The notes: a model not told the origin generated them from the sequence alone. A DNA stretch of 64,000 nucleotides from Aquimarina sp. BL5 (GCF_003443675.1 NZ_CP031963.1:2565501-2629500); one strand, 5' to 3'. Shown: positions 16,725 through 26,801, numbered from the stretch's first letter. A program made the numbers and translations.

Positions 16725-18269
16725 ATGAAAACAAGTAAGAAATCATTGTTTCTACTAATACTTCTGTTTATAACAACTATAGGAAGTCTTATAGCAAACA
16801 CAGACAAATATCGTCTGACTTGGAGAACAGATCCATCAACCACAATGGTTATAGGATGGAATCAGATCAGTGGCAATTCTCCTGTAGTTTATTATGGAAT
16901 CGAAGATTTTGGAACTAATTATAATTCTTATCCAAATAACAAAACTGTCGACAGAACAGTTTCTAGAAAAGGTATGGATAATAACTTTGCAAGATTAACA
17001 GGATTACAACCGGATACCGCATATTATTTTGTAATTAAAGATAGTGAAGGTGTCTCTGATCGATTTTGGTTTAAAACTGCTCCAAATGATCCTAATACCA
17101 GATTATCTATTGTTGCAGGAGGTGATTCTAGAAATAATAGAACTCCAAGACAAAATGCTAATAAGCTAGTTTCTAAACTGAGGCCACATGCGGTGTTATT
17201 TGGAGGTGATATGACAGATGACTCTACAAACTCACAATGGCAAAACTGGTTTAATGACTGGCAATTAACTATTGGATCTGATGGTAGAATGATTCCTGTG
17301 GTAGCCGCTAGAGGAAATCATGAAGACTCTAATAACGTTAGAGATTTATTTGATATCCCTACAGATGCTGGAGGGGAATACTATGCATTAAGTTTTGGAG
17401 GTAATTTAATAAGGACTTATACACTTAACACGGAAGTGACTCCTGGAGGCACCCAAGGCAATTGGTTACAGAATGATCTAACTGCAAATGCAGCAAATCA
17501 CTTCTGGGCAGTAGCTCAATATCATAGAGCTACCCGACCTCATCAATCCGGAAAATCAGAGCAGAATGATCAATATGAAGCTTGGTCTAAACCATTTTAT
17601 GACCACGCCGTGCAGTTAGTAATGGAAAGTGATTCCCACGTAGTCAAACGTACCTGGCCAATCAAACCTTCTACAGGAAATGGTAGCGATGAAGGTTTCA
17701 TTAGAGCAGATACAGATCCCAATAGTGCTATCTATGTAGGAGAAGGATGCTGGGGAGCTCCTACCAGAAGCGCCAATGATTCGAAAGATTGGACAAAGGC
17801 TTCTGGTTCTTTTAATCAATTTAAATGGTTATGGATAGATAAGGAAAAGATCGAACTAAGAACTATAAAAGTGGATAACGCTGATGAAGTTGGACTGTTA
17901 AATGATACTAATTTATTTACACTCCCTTCTAATATTGATCTATGGAATCCAAATGGAGGAACAGTAGTAAACATTGAGAATCCACACACTGGAAACGTAT
18001 TAAGTACAGAAGATGTTAATGTAACTTCCAATTTCAGCATATATCCTAATCCTATAATATCAGGATTACTGACTATTAACAACACTAATTATTCAGAAAC
18101 AGAAAATAATAGTGCCGTTATTAGAGATATTCTAGGTAAGGTTATTGAGAAAATTGATTTCACCTCTAAAATCACTAAATACAATACTGATCATTTAAGA
18201 TCTGGTGTATACTTTATGAATGTCACTACAGAAAAAGGAAACAAAAGCTACAGATTTATAAAGGGGTAG
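16725..18269 (+). CDS. Secreted purple-acid-phosphatase-like enzyme with type IX sorting tail
   Basis: This 514-residue protein has an N-terminal signal peptide (about 1-25), then a fibronectin-like domain (YRLTWRTDPSTTMVIGWNQ) as in purple acid phosphatases, and a calcineurin-type metallophosphoesterase domain: AGGDSRNN, FGGDMTDD, ARGNHED, QYHRATRP and ESDSHVV supply the Asp, Asn and His metal ligands in order. The last 80 or so residues (FSIYPNPI to the C-terminal YRFIKG) form a type A type IX secretion sorting domain, so the enzyme is exported across the outer membrane and probably attached to the surface or released. It would cleave phosphate esters outside the cell, with the exact substrate unknown. 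It is monocistronic by spacing. Confidence 0.88.
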   Translation: MKTSKKSLFLLILLFITTIGSLIANTDKYRLTWRTDPSTTMVIGWNQISGNSPVVYYGIEDFGTNYNSYPNNKTVDRTVSRKGMDNNFARLTGLQPDTAYYFVIKDSEGVSDRFWFKTAPNDPNTRLSIVAGGDSRNNRTPRQNANKLVSKLRPHAVLFGGDMTDDSTNSQWQNWFNDWQLTIGSDGRMIPVVAARGNHEDSNNVRDLFDIPTDAGGEYYALSFGGNLIRTYTLNTEVTPGGTQGNWLQNDLTANAANHFWAVAQYHRATRPHQSGKSEQNDQYEAWSKPFYDHAVQLVMESDSHVVKRTWPIKPSTGNGSDEGFIRADTDPNSAIYVGEGCWGAPTRSANDSKDWTKASGSFNQFKWLWIDKEKIELRTIKVDNADEVGLLNDTNLFTLPSNIDLWNPNGGTVVNIENPHTGNVLSTEDVNVTSNFSIYPNPIISGLLTINNTNYSETENNSAVIRDILGKVIEKIDFTSKITKYNTDHLRSGVYFMNVTTEKGNKSYRFIKG

Positions 18270-18403
18270 CACTTTCTTATTACTTTACTTTTAGCAACTT
18301 TTGGGATCCTAAAAAGGTGGTCCGAAATTATGTGTTAGAAAGTTATACCTTTGACCCATTATTTAATAAAATCATCAATTAATAAAATTGCTACCGCAAA
18401 ATA

Positions 18404-18931
18404 ATGGCTCGTAAACTAAAGAACAGTGAACTTGATCGTAAAACCATAACAGAGTTCAAAACGGCTAAAAAAACACCTTTGATTATTATTCTAGATAACA
18501 TCAGAAGTCTTAATAACATTGGATCTGTTTTTAGAACCGCTGATGCATTTTTGATCGAAAAAATATACCTCTGTGGGATTACCGCTACTCCACCGCATAA
18601 AGATATTCAGAAAACCGCGTTGGGAGCTACTGATACTGTGGATTGGGAGTATACAGAAAATACAATAGATCTGGTTACCAAACTCCAATCCGAAAACATC
18701 AAAATCCTATCTATTGAGCAAGCAGAAAACGCTACAATGCTAAATACTTTTAGCCCAGAACCTAATCAAACCTATGCTATTATTTTTGGAAATGAAGTCA
18801 AAGGAGTTCAACAGGAAGTAGTTTCTGCAAGTGATCAAGTTATTGAAATTCCTCAATATGGAAGCAAGCACTCCTTAAATATCTCTGTAAGTACTGGAAT
18901 TGTAATTTGGGATCTGTTTTCGAAATTATAA
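18404..18931 (+). CDS. SpoU/TrmH-family RNA 2'-O-methyltransferase
   Basis: This 175-residue protein is a minimal SPOUT methyltransferase. It shows motif 1 NIRSLNNIGSVFRTAD near residues 32-47, motif 2 IIFGNEVKGV near 127-136 and motif 3 IPQYGSKHSLNISVSTGI near 148-165, which build the knotted SAM site. The family methylates the ribose 2'-OH of tRNA or rRNA. There is no N-terminal RNA-binding extension, as in TrmL- or TrmH-like short forms, and the target cannot be assigned from sequence. No obvious operon partner is present. Confidence 0.9.
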   Translation: MARKLKNSELDRKTITEFKTAKKTPLIIILDNIRSLNNIGSVFRTADAFLIEKIYLCGITATPPHKDIQKTALGATDTVDWEYTENTIDLVTKLQSENIKILSIEQAENATMLNTFSPEPNQTYAIIFGNEVKGVQQEVVSASDQVIEIPQYGSKHSLNISVSTGIVIWDLFSKL

Positions 18932-19445
18932 AAAATCTTAAACAAATTAGCTTACTAACAAAAAGGGGCTCTACAAATTTCTATTTAACTTTTAACTTCA
19001 ACCAAAAGTAGGTTGCTATTCATCCATCTGAAATCATTTTTGATATTCAAAAAAAGAAAAAATGGCTATCAACGAAAAGCAAAATTTACAATATTAGAAT
19101 TATCTTGATTTGCATTAACTATTAGGCTGATCAGTATCAAATTACCCTTTGACAAAATCATAACGTAAATGATATTTAGAAACTGATTTTGGAAACGTTA
19201 ACCTAAACTCTTAATCTACTAATGAAACCTAAAAATCCATTAAAAATAAACAAAACCTAGCAAGATTTGTATCAATTTTGTTAACTGCTTGAATTTTCTT
19301 TCGAGTAGTTTTACACTTCACACTAAAAAGTCTCAAATCAATTTTTCTTAACAGAAAAATATTGAAGATTTAATTTCCATTCGTAAAATAATAATTCATT
19401 TTTATCTATTTTTAATAATACTCAACTAATTTATATAAGGCATCA
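18932..19445. other. Long AT-rich intergenic region
   Basis: These 514 bases contain no ORF of note, no tRNA-like fold and no clear hairpin terminator. I see scattered T-rich and A-rich runs only. It separates the SpoU gene from a membrane protein gene in the same direction and presumably holds the latter's promoter, which I cannot place. Confidence 0.4.
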
Positions 19446-20354
19446 ATGAATAATTCAGAAACAATCAATCCAAGGCTTATTTCTATTTTAAAAATATCCG
19501 CTTTTTTGATTTTTTTAGGAAGAGCTTATCAGCATATAGTATGGGATGCCCCTTATCGTACATTTTTATGGGATGAATCTATGTTACAAGGTATTATAGA
19601 AAACATTTTCAATACTTCCTGGAATGAATATGTAACAAGTGGTGCGGTTGACAATGGAATAAACACAATGACAAAAGTCATAGGCGTATTATATTTAGCA
19701 TGTGCCATTGTTGCTCTAATCATTAAACCAAATATGAAAAAAGTAGGTAAACTTTTTTTATTGGGCGGTAGTTTTGGACTCTTTATACTAGCTGTTCTGT
19801 ATTGCAAACAAAAATTTCTTCACGTAGGGCAATTTTTTGAATATATGATTCAATTTATGTCACCCGTTCTATTGTATTTAGCATTGTTTACAACCGTCGA
19901 GTTTAAAAAAATCCGTTTAATAGCACTAATAGCTATCGCATTCACCTTTAGTTGTCATGGTCTCTATGCAATAGGGTATTATCCAAGACCAGGTAATTTC
20001 ATCGACATGACTTTAAACACCTTACCTATCAGTGAACCTAGTGCTCATATGCTATTAAAAATTGCTGGTATTCTAGATTTTGTGGTTGCAATTGCCATTT
20101 TTATCCCAAAGATTTCTTATCCTGCTTTGGTCTATGCTTTTATATGGGGAGGACTCACTGCCTTAGCTCGTTTGGTAGGACATTTTCATATTGAGTTTTT
20201 AGGAAACTCATTTAATCAATGGACTTGGGAAGTTTTAATACGTTTACCACATGCATTGATCCCTTTATTTGTCATAGTAGCAGATCGACCAGAAATTTCT
20301 TTCTTTAAAAATAAATTACTTAATATTAAACAACACACAGAAACCGTATCATAA
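19446..20354 (+). CDS. Polytopic membrane protein, unknown function
   Basis: I do not recognise this 302-residue protein. It has about eight hydrophobic segments (near residues 12-26, 75-92, 99-117, 128-148, 152-175, 205-221, 223-241 and 265-285), so it is an integral inner-membrane protein. Polar residues inside or near helices (GRAYQHIVWD at the first helix, CHGLYAIGYYPRPG in the middle, RLVGHFHIEF near the end) might form a binding site, with several His. It lies 80 bases before a membrane dipeptidase gene in the same direction and might be expressed with it. No known transporter motif is visible. Confidence 0.6.
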   Translation: MNNSETINPRLISILKISAFLIFLGRAYQHIVWDAPYRTFLWDESMLQGIIENIFNTSWNEYVTSGAVDNGINTMTKVIGVLYLACAIVALIIKPNMKKVGKLFLLGGSFGLFILAVLYCKQKFLHVGQFFEYMIQFMSPVLLYLALFTTVEFKKIRLIALIAIAFTFSCHGLYAIGYYPRPGNFIDMTLNTLPISEPSAHMLLKIAGILDFVVAIAIFIPKISYPALVYAFIWGGLTALARLVGHFHIEFLGNSFNQWTWEVLIRLPHALIPLFVIVADRPEISFFKNKLLNIKQHTETVS

Positions 20355-20434
20355 TTATTTACAGTACCTATAAATTAAATTGTAAGATTTGTTTTGTAAG
20401 TTTAAGGCTAACTAACTCAATTACTATTCTTATA

Positions 20435-21748
20435 ATGAAATACATCTCTGCAATACTGGTCATTTGTCTAACTTTAATAAGTTGTAACGAAAAAACAACA
20501 GAAGCTAAAAAAGAAGCATCTATGACAGAAGATCAACTGATCGCAAAAGCAAAAAAAATACATAAAAACGTTATTACACTAGACACACATTGCGATATTA
20601 ATATTAAAAACTTTACAGATTCTATTAATTACACACAAGATCTAAACTCTCAGATTACCTTACCAAAAATGAATAAAGGTGGATTAGATGTTGCTTGGTT
20701 TATTGTGTATACAGGACAAGATTCACTGAACACCGAAGGGTTTGACAAAGCTCATAAGATTGCTATGTCTAAATTTGATGCAATTCACAGATTAGTAGAC
20801 ACCATTGCTCCGAACCAGATTGAATTAGCGTTAACTTCTGAAGATGTACGTAGAATTCATAAATCCGGTAAAAAGGTAGCGATGATTGGGATTGAAAACG
20901 GCTATCCAGTGGGAACCGATATCAATAATGTAAAAAAGTTTTATGATTTAGGAGGAAGATATATGTCATTATCTCATAACGGGCATAGCCAACTCTGTGA
21001 TTCTAATACAGGTGAAGCGGATGATGTATGGCTACATAATGGATTAAGTGATCTAGGAAAAGAAGTAGTGGCCGAAATGAATAAATGGGGTATGATGATC
21101 GACGTATCTCATCCATCTAAGGAATCCATGCGTCAGATGATCGAGCTTTCTAAAGCGCCTATTATTGCTTCACACTCTTCCGCAAGAACGTTATGTGATC
21201 ATAGTAGAAATCTAGATGACGAACAATTACAATGGTTAAAAGAAAATGGAGGTGTCGTGCAAACAGTCGCTTTTACTTCTTACTTAAATACTGAAAAATT
21301 CGAAAAGAGAGTTGTAAAAGAAGTAGAAATAGGAAAACAAATTGCGGATTCTATGGGTATTACTTGGTTAGAACGAGAAGAAGTTATGAAACTTAGTTCT
21401 GAAGAAAAAGAAACCTACTATGATTTTTTAGGAAAAATGGCCGCGATAAGACGGGCAAAGGTCAAAAAAATGACCGACTTACCTCCTGCTGTTGATGTGG
21501 TGGACTTTGTAAATCACATTGACTATATGGTTGAAAAGATTGGCATTAAACACGTTGGTATTAGTTCTGATTTTGATGGTGGTGGCGGAATCGAAGGCTG
21601 GAGTGATGCTTCAGAAACCTTCAATGTTACCTTAGAATTAGTAAAACGTGGATATACTGAAGAACAAATAGAAAAACTTTGGAGCGGTAATTTACTTCGT
21701 GTTTTGGATGAAGTTCAAAAAGTTGCTAATGAGCTTCAGAAAGGATAG
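20435..21748 (+). CDS. Membrane dipeptidase (peptidase M19) lipoprotein
   Basis: This 437-residue zinc dipeptidase of the renal dipeptidase family has a lipoprotein signal ending LISC with Cys17, so it is lipid-anchored in the envelope. The metal and substrate residues are visible: LDTHCD near 49-54, MIGIENGYPV with the bridging Glu, SLSHNGHSQLCDS, DVSHPSK, ASHSSARTLCDHSRN and SSDFDGGGG. Family members cleave dipeptides and related amides, here probably in scavenging. It ends one base before the stop of the convergent folK fusion gene, with no room for a separate terminator. Confidence 0.93.
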   Translation: MKYISAILVICLTLISCNEKTTEAKKEASMTEDQLIAKAKKIHKNVITLDTHCDINIKNFTDSINYTQDLNSQITLPKMNKGGLDVAWFIVYTGQDSLNTEGFDKAHKIAMSKFDAIHRLVDTIAPNQIELALTSEDVRRIHKSGKKVAMIGIENGYPVGTDINNVKKFYDLGGRYMSLSHNGHSQLCDSNTGEADDVWLHNGLSDLGKEVVAEMNKWGMMIDVSHPSKESMRQMIELSKAPIIASHSSARTLCDHSRNLDDEQLQWLKENGGVVQTVAFTSYLNTEKFEKRVVKEVEIGKQIADSMGITWLEREEVMKLSSEEKETYYDFLGKMAAIRRAKVKKMTDLPPAVDVVDFVNHIDYMVEKIGIKHVGISSDFDGGGGIEGWSDASETFNVTLELVKRGYTEEQIEKLWSGNLLRVLDEVQKVANELQKG

Positions 21749-21749
21749 A

Positions 21750-22877
21750 TTATTTGGTCAACTGACTCAATATCCAAATATAATCTGCTCTGTTTAAAAT
21801 AAAATCTTTTTCAGATATATCAATAACCTTTACATTAAAGTGTGCTTGTGATTTAATGAATTGCAAGTACCCTTTGTTAATCTTATTCAGATATTCTGCA
21901 GGGATTTTCTGTTCATAGTCTCGACCTCGTTTTTTTATGTTTTCTAACAACCGCTCTGTATTTTGATACAAATACACGTACAAACCTGGCTTTGGTAAAT
22001 CCCTGTACATTATATCAAAAACCTTTTTGTACAGTTTATATTCATCTTCTTGCAATGTTACCTGAGCAAAAATCAATGATTTAAACACATCATAATCACT
22101 TACCACAAAATCTTTAAATAGATCCAATTGACCAATATCATCCTGTAATCGTTGATAACGATCTGCCAAAAATGACATTTCTAGCGGAAAAGCATATCGT
22201 TCCATATCTTCATAGAACTTGGGTAAAAAAGGATTATCTGCAAAACGTTCTAACACCAACTTAGCATTAAACTCTTCTGCTATCAGACGTGCTAGACTTG
22301 TTTTACCAGCTCCAATATTACCCTCAATAGTAAGGTATTGAAAAGTCGATAAGGAATATTTCGCCTTAGGACCTAGCATCACTTCAGACAGCTTAGTCAC
22401 CACGGATACATCTGCAGTTTTCTCTAATAACTGATGTACAGTTTGATTTAATATTGGGTGCACTAATTCTGCTGCGATTTCTTCAAGAGGTTTCAAAACA
22501 AAAATTCGATCTTGCATAGATGGATGAGGAACAATCAAGTTCTCGGTTTCTATGATTCCTTCTGAAGAAAAAACAATATCCAGATCGATCGTTCTTGCTT
22601 CATATCCTTCCCCATCTTTTCTACTTCTTCCTAAAGAATTTTCTATTTCCAAAAGCTTATCCAATACTTCTGAAGTAGAATAAAACGTCTTCACAAGAAT
22701 ACAAGCGTTATAAAAATCATCACTACTAAATCCCCAAGCCGGTGTTTGATAAACACTAGAAACACTTACTACATTTCCGACAGTTTCATAAATTGCTTCT
22801 AAAGCTTGCTGAAGATAATCCAGTCGATTGCCTATATTACTTCCTAACGAAATATGTATATGATTTGATGTTTTCAA
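21750..22877 (-). CDS. folK: HPPK-deoxynucleoside kinase fusion
   Basis: This 375-residue protein joins two enzymes. Residues 1 to about 160 are 6-hydroxymethyl-7,8-dihydropterin pyrophosphokinase (SLGSNIGNR, the FYNACILVKT strand and the DLDIV motif with catalytic Asp pairs), the step before dihydropteroate synthase in folate synthesis. Residues about 180-375 are a deoxynucleoside kinase: P-loop EGNIGAGKTS, ERFADNPFLPKFYED, and the lid KKRGRDYE. This fusion is recurrent in Flavobacteriia as I know it. The start is a TTG, since no in-frame ATG precedes the first HPPK strand. It converges on the M19 gene. Confidence 0.93.
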   Translation of the reverse strand: MKTSNHIHISLGSNIGNRLDYLQQALEAIYETVGNVVSVSSVYQTPAWGFSSDDFYNACILVKTFYSTSEVLDKLLEIENSLGRSRKDGEGYEARTIDLDIVFSSEGIIETENLIVPHPSMQDRIFVLKPLEEIAAELVHPILNQTVHQLLEKTADVSVVTKLSEVMLGPKAKYSLSTFQYLTIEGNIGAGKTSLARLIAEEFNAKLVLERFADNPFLPKFYEDMERYAFPLEMSFLADRYQRLQDDIGQLDLFKDFVVSDYDVFKSLIFAQVTLQEDEYKLYKKVFDIMYRDLPKPGLYVYLYQNTERLLENIKKRGRDYEQKIPAEYLNKINKGYLQFIKSQAHFNVKVIDISEKDFILNRADYIWILSQLTK

Positions 22878-22951
22878 ATGAGGATATTTATATTCTGATC
22901 AGAACTCCGTATTTTTAAGAACAAATTAAGGAAAACAAAACCACTTCACCT

Positions 22952-22959
22952 TATTTTTG
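22952..22959 (+). promoter_or_regulatory. Putative -7 box of the transporter gene
   Basis: TATTTTTG matches the Bacteroidota TAnnTTTG consensus and ends 27 bases before the TTG start at 22987. I see no good TTTG element at the expected -33 spacing. Confidence 0.4.
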
Positions 22960-22986
22960 GGCGAAGTATTATGAACTAATTATATT

Positions 22987-23694
22987 TTGAATAAAACTTC
23001 CCTAAATCTTAAAGATAAAATAACGGCATACAGGATTTACTTGATACTTGGAGCTTTATTTATTTCCTCTCTTGTAGCATCAAATCTTATTTTCCAGAAA
23101 TTTTTTTACTGGGATTTTTTTGGAGTGTATACTTTCGAAATTTCTGTTGGAATTTTGCCATATCCAATTACTTTTTTAATCACGGATATTATTAGTGAAA
23201 TCTATGGAAAAAGAAAAGCCAATCAAATTGTTACTGCTGGTATTTTCGCATCATTCTTTTCTTTACTAATTATATACGTTTCTAAAGAAGTTCCTGCCAC
23301 GAGCTGGTCTCCTATTAATGATGAAATATTTACCAAAGTTTTTGGTGCAACTGTGGTAGCGGTTTTTGCCTCCATGATGGCGTATCTTTTTGCACAGTAT
23401 ATCGACATTCAGATTTTTCATTTTTGGAAAAGAATAACGAAAGGGAAACACTTATGGATCAGAAACAACTTTTCTACTTTTGCTTCTCAGTTTATAGATA
23501 CTTTTACCGTATTATTATTGTTATGCGCTACTGGAGTTATTGATTGGGATCGTTTTGGAGTATTATTACTCAATGGGTTTTTATTCAAAGTATTGGTTGC
23601 GGCTTTTGACACTCCGCTGCTGTATATAGCTGTTTATTTCTTAAGAAAAAGGTTTGGACTAAAACAGGGAGGTGAATTAGCTCTTGAAATTTAA
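22987..23694 (+). CDS. Queuosine precursor transporter (YhhQ/QPTR family)
   Basis: This 235-residue membrane protein has six hydrophobic segments and family hallmarks: ASNLIFQK in the first helix, PYPITFLITDIISEIYG near 56-72, and a late SQFIDTFTVLL helix. YhhQ-type proteins import 7-cyano-7-deazaguanine or related bases used to make queuosine in tRNA. The start is TTG at 22987. An ATG at 22971 runs straight into a stop, and no later Met precedes the first helix. It is divergent from the folK fusion gene and is followed by an AsmA-family gene. Confidence 0.88.
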   Translation: MNKTSLNLKDKITAYRIYLILGALFISSLVASNLIFQKFFYWDFFGVYTFEISVGILPYPITFLITDIISEIYGKRKANQIVTAGIFASFFSLLIIYVSKEVPATSWSPINDEIFTKVFGATVVAVFASMMAYLFAQYIDIQIFHFWKRITKGKHLWIRNNFSTFASQFIDTFTVLLLLCATGVIDWDRFGVLLLNGFLFKVLVAAFDTPLLYIAVYFLRKRFGLKQGGELALEI

Positions 23695-23734
23695 AAAAAT
23701 CTAACAAATAGTTAACTCAAAAATAGCAACATCG

Positions 23735-23742
23735 TACCTTTG
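23735..23742 (+). promoter_or_regulatory. Putative -7 box of the asmA-like gene
   Basis: TACCTTTG fits TAnnTTTG and lies 31 bases before the ATG at 23773. A weak TTA near 23712 is about 20 bases upstream. Confidence 0.45.
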
Positions 23743-23772
23743 TAATGCGTTACTTTACATAAAAGCATTAAA

Positions 23773-26403
23773 ATGATCAAAAAAGCCCTTAAAATCTTCG
23801 GAATTCTTGTTGCTCTATTAATTATAGTAATCATTTCGATACCGCTCTTATTTGGAGGAACAATAAAAGACAAAATACGGTATTTAGCTAATGAGCATGT
23901 AAATGCTAAAGTTGATTTTGCCGATGTAGATATTAGCTTGATTAGGAGTTTCCCAAAGGCGTCTGTTATCATTGATGAACTTTCGATCATTAATTTTGCT
24001 CCTTTTGAAGGTGATACGTTAGCTTATGCTAAAAAGATATCGCTAGATATGTCTATAAACGAATTATTTAAAGATGCTGAAGAACCTATCAGTATTCAAA
24101 AATTTATCATAGACGAAGCAAACATTGGAATTAAGACTGACTCAATAGGGAATTCTAATTTTGACATTGCTAAAGCATCAGAACAAACAGAAGTAGCGAC
24201 TAAAGAAGAAAGTGGTTCTTTTACCTTCGAACTAGATCATTATGAAATAAATAATAGTAAGCTTTTATACCAGAATGATATCAGCAAGATCGCTTTACTT
24301 ATGACTAATGTAAATCATAGCGGTGATGGATCTTTATCCGGAGAAAATATAGTATTAGACACAGCATCCAGCTCTGAAGTTTCTTTTAGTTTAGACAACA
24401 CCAAATACCTCAATAAAAATTCACTGAAACTTGAAGCCGAATTAGAATTAGACCTCGAAAATCAGCGATACACATTCAAAGAAAATAAGGCTTTTATAAA
24501 TCAACTTCCTCTAGAATTTGAGGGATTCGTACAGCTTTTTGAAAAATACACAGATGTAGATCTTAGTTTTAAAACCCCTTCATCGGATTTTAAAAATTTC
24601 TTAGCCGTTATACCTGAAGTATATGCCAAAAATCTAGATGGGGTTCAAACCACTGGAGATTTCTCTGTAAATGGAATCATCAAGGGAAAAACTGATGATG
24701 TATATATCCCAAAAATGGATATTAAAATTGCATCGCATAATGCTTCTTTTAAATACCCTGATTTACCAAAAAGTGTTCAGAATATTAACATAGATACGCA
24801 AATCAAAAACGACACTGGTTTAGCCGATGACATGTATATAAACATCGGAAATCTTGCTTTCAGAATAGATCAGGATACCTTTGCAGCCAAAGGTAGTTTA
24901 CGAAATATAACGACAAATATGATCGTAGATATGGCAGTAAACGGAACCCTGAATCTTGCTAATTTAGATAAAGCATATCCTTTAGAATTAGAGCAACAAC
25001 TCAATGGAATACTTAAAGCAAATGTAAACACCAATTTTGATATGCAATCTTTAGAAAAAGAAGAATATCAAAACGTAAAAAGTGCTGGAACAATTAGTTT
25101 GGATAAATTCACATACGCTTCACCAGAATTACCTAGTGAGATAAATATTGAAAGAGCCAATGTGAATTTTAAGCCAAATACCATTACCTTAGATAAAATG
25201 GAAGTTACCACGGGTAAATCAGATCTTTCAGCTCAGGGAACTATAAATAACTTAATGGGATTTCTATTTTCAAAACAAGATCTCAAAGGAACCTTTGATG
25301 TTAGTTCTGAAGTTTTTGCGGTAAATGATTTTATGGTAGCTGAAAATGAAACAGTAGAAGAGCAAACTGAAGAAAAAGCAACAAACGACCCGCTCAAAAT
25401 CCCTTCTTTTATAGATGCAACCTTAAATTTTGATGCAAAAAAAGTAATTTATGATAATCTAGAATTACGAAACACCAAGGGAAGTGTAAAAATAAATGAT
25501 GAAACAGCTTATTTACAAAATGTAACATCCAATCTTTTTGATGGAGGACTTGCCTTTAATGGTAAAGTATCTACAAAATCAGAAACCCCTAATTTTGGTA
25601 TGAATCTAGACTTAAGTAAAATTGATATTGTCAAATCTTTTTCGAGTCTAGAGTTACTACAAGGATTAGCTCCTATTGCTAAAGCCTTAACAGGTGCATT
25701 GACTACACAAATCAACTTAAATGGCAATCTAAAAAATGACCTTACGCCAGTTTTAAATTCTGTAAAAGGGGATGCTTTGGCAGAAATATTAAATGCTCAG
25801 ATAAGTACAGCCCAAACACCATTACTATCTAAATTGGATAGCAAGCTAAATTTTTTAGACCTCGATAAACTTAATCTAAAAGATCTTAAAACATCGCTCA
25901 CCTTTGATGATGGTAAAATTAACGTAAAGCCATTTGATTTTGATATTAAAGGAATCAAGATAACCGCAGGAGGTAGTCATGGTTTTGACATGAATATGGA
26001 TTACAATGTTTCATTAGATGTACCTGCAAGATACTTGGGCAGTGATGCAAGCGGATTGATTTCTAAACTTAGCGATCAAGAAGCAAACGAAATGAAAGTT
26101 GCATTACCAATTGGCATATCAGGGAATTTTTCTAACCCGAAAATAGATCTCAACACCAAACAAGCGGTTACTCAACTCACGCAACAAATCATCGATAAGC
26201 AAAAAGAAAAAGCGAAAGATAAAATAGTGGGAGAAGGCACTAAAGTTCTTACTGATTTATTAGGAGGTTCTAAAAAAGATAAAGACTCTACTAAGACAAC
26301 TTCGGATAAGCCTGAAGACAAATTAAAAGACGTTGCCAAAGATATTTTTGGAGGTTTTCTTGGCAAGAAAAAGAAAAAAGACACTACAAAAACCAAAAAC
26401 TAA
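23773..26403 (+). CDS. AsmA-family envelope protein
   Basis: This 876-residue protein has one N-terminal membrane helix (about 7-28) and then a long beta-rich body typical of AsmA/bridge-like lipid-transfer proteins: an N-terminal signature SFPKASVIIDELSI (about 57-70), repeated amphipathic strands, and an AsmA C-terminal region (LTGALTTQINLNGNL, DFDIKGIKITAGGSHGFD). The tail (about 815-876) is a Lys/Asp-rich low-complexity segment with two short Gly-rich helices (LLGGSKKDKD, FLGGFLGKKKKKD-like). Proteins of this type are thought to bridge the periplasm and carry phospholipid or affect outer-membrane assembly. It stands alone. Confidence 0.85.
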   Translation: MIKKALKIFGILVALLIIVIISIPLLFGGTIKDKIRYLANEHVNAKVDFADVDISLIRSFPKASVIIDELSIINFAPFEGDTLAYAKKISLDMSINELFKDAEEPISIQKFIIDEANIGIKTDSIGNSNFDIAKASEQTEVATKEESGSFTFELDHYEINNSKLLYQNDISKIALLMTNVNHSGDGSLSGENIVLDTASSSEVSFSLDNTKYLNKNSLKLEAELELDLENQRYTFKENKAFINQLPLEFEGFVQLFEKYTDVDLSFKTPSSDFKNFLAVIPEVYAKNLDGVQTTGDFSVNGIIKGKTDDVYIPKMDIKIASHNASFKYPDLPKSVQNINIDTQIKNDTGLADDMYINIGNLAFRIDQDTFAAKGSLRNITTNMIVDMAVNGTLNLANLDKAYPLELEQQLNGILKANVNTNFDMQSLEKEEYQNVKSAGTISLDKFTYASPELPSEINIERANVNFKPNTITLDKMEVTTGKSDLSAQGTINNLMGFLFSKQDLKGTFDVSSEVFAVNDFMVAENETVEEQTEEKATNDPLKIPSFIDATLNFDAKKVIYDNLELRNTKGSVKINDETAYLQNVTSNLFDGGLAFNGKVSTKSETPNFGMNLDLSKIDIVKSFSSLELLQGLAPIAKALTGALTTQINLNGNLKNDLTPVLNSVKGDALAEILNAQISTAQTPLLSKLDSKLNFLDLDKLNLKDLKTSLTFDDGKINVKPFDFDIKGIKITAGGSHGFDMNMDYNVSLDVPARYLGSDASGLISKLSDQEANEMKVALPIGISGNFSNPKIDLNTKQAVTQLTQQIIDKQKEKAKDKIVGEGTKVLTDLLGGSKKDKDSTKTTSDKPEDKLKDVAKDIFGGFLGKKKKKDTTKTKN

Positions 26404-26801
26404 ACAGATTTACATAGCGTAGACCAGCTAGTCTTTGTCATTTTACAAGTTGAAATGGTAGATTTCTACACTTTGTCTAAAAATTCCAATTCTTGTGAAT
26501 TTCTACTAGTAATAAATTTTTTTTAACCTGATTTCTTATTACATTAGTGCTGGGATAACTCAGAAAAAGTATAGGATTTTAATTGGATTCGAAAACGAAT
26601 ATTAACCATTTAAAATCAAAATATTAAAACTTCACAAACAACATTCGCTGTCGTTTGCGACTATTTCATCAAAGAAATAGTAACCGCAACACAATAAATT
26701 TATTAAAATTGGATTAACTATTTAATAAAGTTAGACACAATAGGTAGAACACTTATAGTTATAATTTTATTCCCAAAATATAAAACCCCCGTAAAACAGT
26801 T
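26404..26801. other. Intergenic region before the first secreted cassette
   Basis: This 398-base stretch holds a hairpin at 26655-26689 and no ORF. It contains the leader of the first beta-helix gene. A 10-base match to a Cas12a-type repeat was judged accidental. Confidence 0.4.
26655..26689 (+). promoter_or_regulatory. Extended hairpin in the leader of cassette 1
   Basis: ACTATTTC (26660-26667) and GAAATAGT (26674-26681) form a perfect 8-bp stem with a 6-base loop. TTGCG (26655-26659) and CGCAA (26685-26689) continue it past a 3-base bulge. No T-run follows. It lies about 110 bases before the ATG at 26802 and may be a structured leader, or a terminator remnant of the AsmA-family gene. Confidence 0.4.

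Noticed and set aside
26498..26507. AATTTCTACT, matching the start of a Cas12a-type direct repeat
   Set aside because: Only ten bases match, there is one copy, no spacers and no cas genes.
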